A stretch of 5,895 nucleotides of DNA, from assembly GCA_903826185.1 (NCBI GenBank), contig CAIKDL010000005.1, forward strand, positions 1-5,895, read 5' to 3'. The notes below the pieces were generated by a model. The model saw only the letters and a list, made by a program, of their open reading frames with translations. It made no database searches and was not told where the DNA came from. Below are positions 1 through 5,380 of this stretch, one piece after another (positions within the stretch are counted from its first letter, which is position 1; every line of letters begins with the position of its first letter). The position numbers and the translations under genes were made by a program. This stretch comes from an uncultured bacterium. Its GTDB lineage: Bacteria; Patescibacteriota; Minisyncoccia; Phycocordibacterales; PALSA-1337.

Positions 1-268
1 TCCAACAAAGAGTGATGCAACAACTAACGGTGTTGTAACTTACAAGTTCATCGTCGGAACAACTGATGGTTCATACCAAGCTGTTGTTGATTTCCCACAA
101 CTTGATAGTGCAGCAACTGGTCAGTCTTCTCAGACTGTTGCATACTCAGTGTCTGACAACTCTACTTCATTGAACGATGTTCTTAAGGGAATTGTTTCTC
201 TTATCGCATCAATCAATAAGCAGATTGCAGCACTTGCAAAGCTTGTTGCTCCAGCAAAGAAGAAGTAA
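1..268 (+). CDS. C-terminal end of a probable cell-surface/S-layer-like protein (5' truncated by window edge)
   Basis: The reading frame is open from the first base and ends at TAA 266-268, giving the last 88 complete codons of a longer protein. The visible part starts with a Thr/Ser/Val-rich stretch that looks like beta-sandwich repeat sequence (TYKFIVGTTDGSYQAVVDF). A Ser/Thr-rich linker follows, then an amphipathic helix (SLNDVLKGIVSLIASINKQ) and a short basic end (APAKKK). From memory, large secreted or surface proteins of Parcubacteria often finish with this kind of 'LIASINxQIAAL...KK' tail; this is family recognition, not a search result. The codons are uniform (gtt, gca, act, ctt) and differ from the downstream genes, which fits a strongly expressed structural protein. 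The tail may retain the protein at the cell surface or mediate assembly, but that is inference. The start, signal peptide and full domain content lie outside the window. Confidence 0.7.
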   Translation, partial: PTKSDATTNGVVTYKFIVGTTDGSYQAVVDFPQLDSAATGQSSQTVAYSVSDNSTSLNDVLKGIVSLIASINKQIAALAKLVAPAKKK

Positions 269-275
269 TAATTTG

Positions 276-1004
276 ATGGGTCAGTTAGAAAACCTCAAAA
301 AAGATCTCTACGCGCTAGCCAATAAAGAAAAGGCAACTCTTTTGTCTGGTTTTTTCAAAACAGCACCAGGTCAATATGGTGCTGGTGATGTTTTTATTGG
401 CGTAATGGTTCCGGAGCAGCGCAAAGTCGCCAAGGAATATCATGATCTGCCACTTACTGACGTTGTAAGATTATTGCATTCAAAAGAACACGAATATAGG
501 CTTACGGCTCTCATTATCTTAGCTGATCAATATAGTTGTGCACACTGGTCTGTGAAAAATAAAATCTACGATATTTATTTAGCCAATACCAAGTGGATCA
601 ATAATTGGGATTTAGTAGATCTGAGCGCACCCAGGATCGTCGGCGATTTTTTGGTTAACAGAAACAAAAAGCCGCTGACTAAACTGGCTCACTCCAAAGA
701 TCTTTGGGAAAGACGCATTGCTATCATATCTACACTCGCTTTCATAAAAGAAAGAGAATATGCGGAGACTTTTCGTATTGCCAAGATTCTACTCAAAGAC
801 GATCACGATCTTATTCATAAGGCGGTTGGTTGGATGCTCCGCGAAGTTGGCAAGAGATGTGGCCACGAAGACAACGATGCTCTAGGTCAAGTCATTCTCA
901 CGAAGTTCCTAGATAAATATTATACGAAGATGCCGAGGACTATGCTTAGATATGCCATAGAAAGACTTTCGCCGTCGCAAAAGAGGAAATATATGAAGAA
1001 GTAG
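276..1004 (+). CDS. DNA alkylation repair protein, AlkD-like HEAT-repeat DNA glycosylase (242 aa)
   Basis: This protein belongs to the AlkD family (DNA alkylation repair, PF08713), cytosolic glycosylases that excise positively charged alkylated bases such as 3- and 7-alkylpurines without flipping the base. It is all-helical, as expected for HEAT-like repeats, and 242 aa is close to the usual length. The hallmark segment WINNWDLVDLSAP lies at residues 107-119. Trp111 and Asp115 match the spacing of catalytic Trp109 and Asp113 in Bacillus cereus AlkD. WERR (144-147) and KAVGW (182-186) fit the positions of its Arg148 and Trp187, so the active site appears intact. The frame stays open back to 177, but the extra residues overlap the preceding gene and do not look like the family, so ATG 276 is chosen (TTG 273 is also possible). 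No Shine-Dalgarno sequence is visible. The start lies 7 nt after the upstream stop, so it may be co-transcribed. It ends at TAG. Confidence 0.88.
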   Translation: MGQLENLKKDLYALANKEKATLLSGFFKTAPGQYGAGDVFIGVMVPEQRKVAKEYHDLPLTDVVRLLHSKEHEYRLTALIILADQYSCAHWSVKNKIYDIYLANTKWINNWDLVDLSAPRIVGDFLVNRNKKPLTKLAHSKDLWERRIAIISTLAFIKEREYAETFRIAKILLKDDHDLIHKAVGWMLREVGKRCGHEDNDALGQVILTKFLDKYYTKMPRTMLRYAIERLSPSQKRKYMKK

Positions 1005-1006
1005 TG

Positions 1007-1012
1007 TATACT
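1007..1012 (+). promoter_or_regulatory. Possible -10 box for the 33-aa gene
   Basis: TATACT (5 of 6 matches to TATAAT) starts 2 nt after the stop of the AlkD-like gene. It ends 7 nt before ATG 1020, so transcription would begin at or next to the start codon. No TTGACA-like -35 was found at the right spacing. The call rests on the -10 box and on the same arrangement at two other genes in the window. Confidence 0.35.
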
Positions 1013-1019
1013 ATGGCTT

Positions 1020-1121
1020 ATGGCAAAAAGAGCAAGTCAAGATATAAAAAATAAGACGTCGCGTTCTCGCAAGACCAAGAAGCGTATTGCAGCCAAGAAT
1101 GCCCGTTATTATCAAAAATAG
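1020..1121 (+). CDS. 33-aa very basic small protein, function unknown
   Basis: The frame ATG 1020 to TAG 1119-1121 encodes 33 residues, beginning MAKRASQDIKNK and ending AAKNARYYQK. Thirteen of 33 residues are Lys or Arg against a single Asp, with a central SRSRKTKKR block at 14-22. No membrane segment or signal peptide is present. Such composition fits binding to RNA, DNA or the ribosome, but I do not recognise the family. Support for a real gene: the frame fills most of the gap between two solid genes, a TATACT box lies 7 nt upstream, and the MAKR start with an Ala/Lys/Arg-rich body resembles small ribosome-associated proteins. Evidence against: it is short, has no Shine-Dalgarno sequence, and basic frames arise easily in A-rich DNA. 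An earlier ATG at 1013 is in another frame and gives only 13 codons. Confidence 0.5.
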   Translation: MAKRASQDIKNKTSRSRKTKKRIAAKNARYYQK

Positions 1122-1145
1122 ACGATATTTAAACGCGCGGTTTCC

Positions 1146-1174
1146 TTGACAGGTGTTTTTGTATAGTGTATTAT
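1146..1174 (+). promoter_or_regulatory. Sigma70-type promoter of the helicase gene
   Basis: A perfect -35 box TTGACA (1146-1151), a 17-bp spacer and a -10 box TATTAT (1169-1174, 5 of 6) form a near-consensus housekeeping promoter. The expected start point, about 7 nt past the -10, is 1181-1183, which coincides with ATG 1183. The helicase mRNA would therefore be leaderless or carry only one or two untranslated bases. This also decides the start codon: the upstream in-frame GTG at 1153 lies inside the promoter spacer. Confidence 0.8.
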
Positions 1175-1182
1175 TGTCGGCA

Positions 1183-2487
1183 ATGCAAGGGAAACACTTC
1201 AGAAATGGTAGCGCATCATCAACCCACCGCTCAGGTGGGCATGTTTTTCGTGCCAAGCCAAGCTTCGGTGGTCGTGGTGGTAAACCATCTTTCAATCGTG
1301 GCAGCAAGCCCGGCGGTAGTCGAGGTGGTTACGGTGGCAATCGCGGTGGCGGCAGAGGAGGTTTCCGTGGTAGCCGATTTGGTCAGCAGTTCATGGATGT
1401 CTCGAAATTCGTCAACAAAGCCGTCATTACTGAAGAGACAACTCATTTCAAACCAGAACACAATTTTACTGATTTCAAGATAGATGAAAAGATCAAGGTC
1501 AATATTTTGCAAAAAGGGTACAACGAGCCTACTCCTATTCAAGACAAGGTTATCCCTCATATTTTGGCCAACCAAGACGTTGTTGGCGTAGCCAATACTG
1601 GTACTGGTAAAACAGCGGCATTTCTTATCCCTCTCATCGATAAGGTTATGAAAAATCGCACAGAAAAGATTCTGATCATGGTGCCGACGCGTGAATTGGC
1701 TACTCAGATCGATGATGAGTTCAGGGTATTCTCTCGTATGTTGTCGATGTTCTCTGTTTGTTGCGTTGGAGGTGCGCCTATTGGACGACAGTTGGCGAAT
1801 CTGCGTCGCACTAACAATTTCATCATCGGTACGCCGGGCAGGCTCAAAGACCTGGAAGAGAGGAAAGCTTTGAATCTTTCACAATTCAAGACTGTCGTTT
1901 TGGACGAAGCTGATCGTATGCTTGATATGGGATTTATTCATGATATGAAGTACATGATTTCTAAGATGCCAGCCGAGCGCCAAACACTTTTCTTCTCAGC
2001 TACCATGTCTGGCGACATACAGAATCTAGTGAAAAGCTTCTTGCGCAATCCGGTTTCTATTTCAGTGAAGACTGGTGACACGGCCAAAAGTGTTGATCAG
2101 GATATTGTCCGCGTAGGTCCGCGCAACAAGGTTGATGTTCTTCAGGATCTTCTAAGACAAACCGATTTTTCTAGAGTGCTCATCTTCGGCAAGACCAAAC
2201 ACGGTGTTGAACGTCTCAAAGATGCCTTGGTGGCTCGTGGATTCAAGTCCGAGTCTATACATGGTAATAAGAATCAATCCAAACGCCAAAGAGCACTTGA
2301 TCTTTTCAAAGCCAATCATCTCCAGGTCTTGGTCGCTACAGATGTTGCTGCTCGTGGTATAGACGTTTCTGATATTAGTCATGTTATCAACTACGATCTA
2401 CCAGCTACTTATGAAGATTATATACATCGCATCGGTCGTACCGGCCGTGCTGGTAAGAAGGGAAAGGCTATTACTTTTATAGATTAA
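1183..2487 (+). CDS. DEAD-box ATP-dependent RNA helicase with N-terminal RGG-rich tail (434 aa)
   Basis: ATP-dependent RNA helicase of the DEAD-box superfamily 2, which locally unwinds RNA duplexes in ribosome assembly, mRNA decay or cold adaptation. All core motifs are present: Q motif GYNEPTPIQ (112-120), Walker A ANTGTGKT (137-144), PTRELA (168-173), TPGR (217-220), DEAD (241-244), SAT (272-274), motif V ATDVAARGIDV (385-395) and motif VI HRIGRTGR (415-422). Residues about 29-66 are a Gly/Arg-rich tail with RGG-type repeats, a typical unstructured RNA-binding segment; in proteobacterial homologues such tails are usually C-terminal. The protein stops 12 residues after motif VI, at AITFID, so the last helix usual for the second RecA domain is missing or very short. 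ATG 1183 is chosen because the promoter at 1146-1174 points to it; an in-frame GTG at 1153 would add 10 residues. No Shine-Dalgarno sequence is seen. It resembles RhlE/DeaD proteins, but the subgroup cannot be assigned safely. Confidence 0.95.
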   Translation: MQGKHFRNGSASSTHRSGGHVFRAKPSFGGRGGKPSFNRGSKPGGSRGGYGGNRGGGRGGFRGSRFGQQFMDVSKFVNKAVITEETTHFKPEHNFTDFKIDEKIKVNILQKGYNEPTPIQDKVIPHILANQDVVGVANTGTGKTAAFLIPLIDKVMKNRTEKILIMVPTRELATQIDDEFRVFSRMLSMFSVCCVGGAPIGRQLANLRRTNNFIIGTPGRLKDLEERKALNLSQFKTVVLDEADRMLDMGFIHDMKYMISKMPAERQTLFFSATMSGDIQNLVKSFLRNPVSISVKTGDTAKSVDQDIVRVGPRNKVDVLQDLLRQTDFSRVLIFGKTKHGVERLKDALVARGFKSESIHGNKNQSKRQRALDLFKANHLQVLVATDVAARGIDVSDISHVINYDLPATYEDYIHRIGRTGRAGKKGKAITFID

Positions 2488-2496
2488 TTACCATAA

Positions 2497-2517
2497 ATGG
2501 TGATATAATATCACCAT
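2497..2517. repeat. Perfect 21-bp palindrome overlapping promoter and start codon (candidate operator)
   Basis: The left arm ATGGTGATAT (2497-2506) and right arm ATATCACCAT (2508-2517) are exact reverse complements around the single A at 2507. The palindrome spans the whole extended -10 element and the first two bases of ATG 2516. A dimeric regulator bound here would block RNA polymerase, so an operator for the exporter operon is the simplest reading. In a transcript arriving from the helicase gene the same bases could form a hairpin. No U-tract follows, so it is a poor rho-independent terminator. Symmetry also creates TGaTATTAT on the opposite strand. Operator function is inference; the symmetry is directly visible. 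Confidence 0.65.
2501..2509 (+). promoter_or_regulatory. Extended -10 promoter of the PH-domain/exporter operon
   Basis: TGaTATAAT is a perfect extended -10 element (TG, one base, then consensus TATAAT at 2504-2509). Six bases separate it from ATG 2516, so the transcript would start on the A of the start codon and be leaderless. No good -35 box lies 16-18 bp upstream, which extended -10 promoters do not strictly need. It sits wholly inside the palindrome at 2497-2517. Confidence 0.65.
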
Positions 2518-3124
2518 GATTATACCCAATACTGAACAACGCTTAGGTCGTCATACCTGGCTGCTACTTTTGTCTAAGAAGACGACTACAGCCGTAATAC
2601 TTCTATTATTAGCAGTAATCTTAGGTTCGGCTAAGGATTTTATAGGAAAGGGATTGTCAGGTGGAGCGGCTAGTCACACCATTTCTTCCATGGTGTCTTT
2701 TGTGGCAGTCGTCATACTGATTATCGCCGTCATAATGTTCATCGTCGGCTATATCATAGCTCGACTGCAATATCGCAATTACTCTTTCACTATGGAAGAG
2801 TTTGATCTCAAATTAAAGAGTGGTATTTTCAATATCAAAGAAGTTTCCATCCCTTATCGCCAAATACAAGGAGTTAATGTGATGCAATCTCTAGCTTATA
2901 GAATGTTTGGAGTCAGTAGACTTGTTTTGACGACCGCTGGTACTGAGGACGCAAAGGCTGGTACAGACAGCGACACAATATTCGACCCGATAGATGCGGA
3001 CATAGCCGAAGAAGTTCGGGTTATGTTGCAAAGACGTATTGGTGTACAGGTTGTGGAAGGTGAAAAATCAGCTGATAAAGATCCTGATTTGGTCGATACT
3101 AGGTCAGTCAATAATAAGATATAA
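2516..3124 (+). CDS. Membrane-anchored bacterial PH-domain protein (bPH2/DUF304 type, 202 aa)
   Basis: Two hydrophobic segments at residues about 24-39 and 59-83 anchor the protein in the cytoplasmic membrane. They are followed by one bacterial pleckstrin-homology-like domain (bPH2, PF03703; YdbS/YdbT family) at about 85-175. The family signature is clear in SIPYRQIQGVNVMQSLAYRM (111-130) followed by FGVSRLVLTTAG. The last 25 residues are polar and probably disordered. The exact role of bPH2 membrane proteins is not established, so no reaction is assigned. The gene opens a tight cluster: 5 nt separate its TAA from the adaptor gene, suggesting a link with the MacAB-like exporter, perhaps as an assembly or membrane-stress component (inference). 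The start ATG 2516 is set by the extended -10 box six bases upstream and by the palindrome that overlaps it. No Shine-Dalgarno sequence is present. The length is slightly above that of single-domain family members. Confidence 0.82.
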   Translation: MIIPNTEQRLGRHTWLLLLSKKTTTAVILLLLAVILGSAKDFIGKGLSGGAASHTISSMVSFVAVVILIIAVIMFIVGYIIARLQYRNYSFTMEEFDLKLKSGIFNIKEVSIPYRQIQGVNVMQSLAYRMFGVSRLVLTTAGTEDAKAGTDSDTIFDPIDADIAEEVRVMLQRRIGVQVVEGEKSADKDPDLVDTRSVNNKI

Positions 3125-3129
3125 AAACA

Positions 3130-4644
3130 ATGATGCGTTATATAAAAAATAAATATGTGATTGTGGCTGTGGTTATAGTGGTCATTGCGATCTTATATCT
3201 CATAATGCGCGGAGGTAGCTCTGCTGCCATAGAATCATCGCCGGTAACCCTTGGTAATGTTGTAGAAAAAGTTAGTGTGACAGGGAAAATATCTCCATCC
3301 AACAAAGCCGATCTGTCATTTGATGTTAGTGGATCAATTTCACATATATATGTGAAAGTTGGTGATCAGGTGAAAAAAGGCGATGTCTTGGCGTCTCTAG
3401 GTAACGCCGATGCCATTGCTTCTTTGGCCTCAGCTCAGGCTAAACTAGATGACATTAAGCGAGTTTTGCGTCCAGAAGAGCTACGAGTTGAACAAGCCAA
3501 AGTGGATTCTGCTCGTGTGGCATTACAAAATGCCAAGACTAACGCTGTTAATGCCTCTCGCAACGGATACGTTCAAGCTCAAGGTGCCATAGTCAATTAT
3601 GCCGACATATTCTTTTTGAATCCACAGAGCTCCAATCCTATAATAAAGATAAATACACAATCTGGCACAAGGGAAACTGTCATAGAACAAGAACGCGTAG
3701 TCGCTGGTGATCAATTAAAAAAATGGAAGAATGATCTAGACAATGCCTCGAGTACAGACGATGTTGGTTTACTGCTTGCCAATTCTAATGGATACCTTTC
3801 CAACCTTAAGTCTTTTGCTGATGATCTTTCATCGATAGTGAATGGTTTGAATCCAGGCAATTCAGGTTTGCCACAATTGGCTATAGATAGTTATGTTGCT
3901 ACCATAAATACTTGCTTGAGCACGTTGAATCAATCTATAACTTCCGTATCCGGAGCTGAGACTTCTTTGGAACAAGCACAGACCACTTATAGTGAGGCTT
4001 CCTCCAATTTTACCCTAAAGACTTCTGGTTCATCGGCTGAGACGATAAGATCACAACAAGCTGCGGTGGATTCGCTCATGGCCGTAGTAGCAAAGGGAAG
4101 TATTCGCTCACCACTTGATGGCGTTGTTACTCGTGTTGATCCTCACGAAGGAGAATATGCCGCACCTGGCATATCTGGTTTTTCTGTCCAGAGCGACGGT
4201 GCATATAAGATAGAGGCTTATGTGCCAGAAGCTGATATAGCCAAGGTTGCCGTAGGTAATCATGCTGACGTGACTTTGGATGCATATGGTTCCGATACTA
4301 TCTTTGCCGCCACAGTGACGCTTATGGATCCAGCCGAAACAGTCCTTGAGGGTGTGCCGACCTATAAGGTTACTTTGGGATTCAATCAGAAAGACGCTCG
4401 CATCCGTTCCGGTATGACGGCTAATACTGATATCCTGACCCACGAACATAACGGAGTTTTATATGTTCCAACTAGGGCCATTATCATAAATAGCGATGGA
4501 ACCAGATCTGTTAGAGTATTGAACAAAGATGGCAAGACTTTTGTTTCTGTGCCAGTCACTATCGGGCTTAAGAGCTCGAATGGCACCACGGAAATAGCGA
4601 CTGGATTGGCAGAAGGCCAGAAAGCTGTGACTTACACGAAGTAA
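3130..4644 (+). CDS. MacA/HlyD-like membrane fusion (periplasmic adaptor type) protein (504 aa)
   Basis: Adaptor subunit of an ABC exporter of the HlyD/RND-adaptor superfamily. One N-terminal membrane anchor (about 8-26) places the rest outside the membrane. A split lipoyl/biotinyl domain follows: first half about 60-92 (VKVGDQVKKGDVLASL), second half about 324-348 (SIRSPLDGVVTRVDPHEGEY). Between them lies a helical hairpin of about 230 residues with coiled-coil-like stretches near 93-140 and 275-320. A beta-barrel (about 355-435) and membrane-proximal domain (about 436-504) complete the MacA order. At 504 aa it is much longer than E. coli MacA (about 370), mostly through the hairpin. The stop TAA overlaps the ATG of the ATPase gene by one base, so translation is probably coupled. 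Two adjacent ATGs (3130, 3133) are possible starts, with no Shine-Dalgarno sequence. The substrate is unknown. Confidence 0.9.
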   Translation: MMRYIKNKYVIVAVVIVVIAILYLIMRGGSSAAIESSPVTLGNVVEKVSVTGKISPSNKADLSFDVSGSISHIYVKVGDQVKKGDVLASLGNADAIASLASAQAKLDDIKRVLRPEELRVEQAKVDSARVALQNAKTNAVNASRNGYVQAQGAIVNYADIFFLNPQSSNPIIKINTQSGTRETVIEQERVVAGDQLKKWKNDLDNASSTDDVGLLLANSNGYLSNLKSFADDLSSIVNGLNPGNSGLPQLAIDSYVATINTCLSTLNQSITSVSGAETSLEQAQTTYSEASSNFTLKTSGSSAETIRSQQAAVDSLMAVVAKGSIRSPLDGVVTRVDPHEGEYAAPGISGFSVQSDGAYKIEAYVPEADIAKVAVGNHADVTLDAYGSDTIFAATVTLMDPAETVLEGVPTYKVTLGFNQKDARIRSGMTANTDILTHEHNGVLYVPTRAIIINSDGTRSVRVLNKDGKTFVSVPVTIGLKSSNGTTEIATGLAEGQKAVTYTK

Positions 4645-5363
4645 TGAACATTATAGAAGTAAAAAATCTGAAGAAGTCTTACCATGATGGTGAGACAGAG
4701 ACGAGGGCTCTGGACGGAGTGACTTTTTCTGTACGTAAAGGAGAATTTTTGTCGATAATGGGACCGTCTGGTAGTGGCAAGTCCACACTTTTGCATGTGC
4801 TCGGAATGCTCGATGACCCGACTAGTGGTCAATTTATCTTTGATGGGAAAGATATCGGATCTTATTCACGTGATGAATTGGCCGTTCTCCGAAACCAGAA
4901 AATAGGTTTTGTCTTTCAATCTTTCAATCTCTTACCACGTACGTCTGTTTTGGAAAATGCCAAGCTGCCACTAGTTTACTCCGACGTTCCTGAACGCGAA
5001 TGGAATACTCGCGCCAAAGCCGTAGTAGAATCTGTTGGGCTTGGACATCGTCTCTACCATCAACCATCAGAACTTTCCGGAGGAGAGAAACAACGCCTGG
5101 CTATCGCTCGCGCGCTCATAAACAATCCAGAAGTTATATTTGCCGATGAGCCGACCGGAAACCTTGATTCCAAATCTGGCAAAAATGTCATGTCCATAAT
5201 CCAGAAACTCAATGAAGAGCAGGGAAGGACGATCATATTGATCACTCACGAGACTTCGACTGCCGAACACGCTGAACGCATCATAAGACTTATGGATGGG
5301 GTCATCGAAAGCGATCAGCCGGTCAAGAATCGCATGTCAGCTAACGCCGAATACGTGAAATAA
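4644..5363 (+). CDS. MacB/LolD-type ABC transporter ATP-binding protein (239 aa)
   Basis: Stand-alone nucleotide-binding subunit that powers the neighbouring permease from the cytoplasmic face. Every ABC motif is intact: A-loop Tyr13, Walker A GPSGSGKST (40-48), Q-loop Gln92 in FVFQSFNLLP, signature LSGGE (144-148), Walker B VIFADEP (164-170) with catalytic Glu169, D-loop NLD (173-175) and H-loop His202 in ITHE. FQSFNLLP and DEPTGNLD are typical of the MacB/LolD/FtsE group. At 239 aa it is a lone ATPase domain, unlike E. coli MacB, where ATPase and permease are fused; split versions are common in Gram-positive and CPR genomes. The ATG overlaps the adaptor stop by one base, and the permease starts 17 nt downstream, so the three form one transcription unit. 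About 20 polar residues follow the last conserved strand. Confidence 0.95.
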   Translation: MNIIEVKNLKKSYHDGETETRALDGVTFSVRKGEFLSIMGPSGSGKSTLLHVLGMLDDPTSGQFIFDGKDIGSYSRDELAVLRNQKIGFVFQSFNLLPRTSVLENAKLPLVYSDVPEREWNTRAKAVVESVGLGHRLYHQPSELSGGEKQRLAIARALINNPEVIFADEPTGNLDSKSGKNVMSIIQKLNEEQGRTIILITHETSTAEHAERIIRLMDGVIESDQPVKNRMSANAEYVK

Positions 5364-5380
5364 TTTTTGCGCAAATCTTT

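Noticed and set aside
177..275. N-terminal extension of the AlkD-like protein by 33 residues
   Set aside because: It would overlap the surface-protein gene and is the shadow of its last codons; the family homology fits a start at 276.
1131..1143. Short inverted repeat AAAC-GCGCG-GTTT as a terminator after the 33-aa gene
   Set aside because: The stem is only 4 bp and no T-tract follows; it runs straight into the helicase -35 box.
1166..1483. Forward open frame of 105 codons overlapping the start of the helicase gene
   Set aside because: It is a +1 shadow of the Gly/Arg-rich repeat; its Val/Ala/Ser-rich translation is low complexity and the helicase frame is unambiguous.
1011..1575. Two minus-strand open frames (1011-1307 and 1231-1575) opposite the small gene and helicase N-terminus
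   Set aside because: They lack recognisable domains, have Thr/Ala or Pro/Arg composition expected from the complement of the RGG repeat, and have no promoter or ribosome site.
3120..3125. TATAAA as an internal promoter for the adaptor gene
   Set aside because: The -10-like match is in AT-rich DNA, has no -35 box or extended TG, and the 5-nt gap to the previous gene fits read-through from the upstream promoter.
4108..4449. Minus-strand frame of 113 codons opposite the adaptor gene
   Set aside because: No recognisable domain; it lies entirely within a clear coding region on the other strand.
4681..4691. Palindrome ACCAT-G-ATGGT resembling part of the operator at 2497-2517
   Set aside because: It lies inside the ATPase coding region, shares only a 5-base core with the operator arm, and has no associated promoter.
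5366..5375. 10-bp palindrome TTTGCGCAAA between the ATPase and permease genes
   Set aside because: Short self-complementary decamers are common by chance, and there is no promoter element next to it within what looks like an operon.
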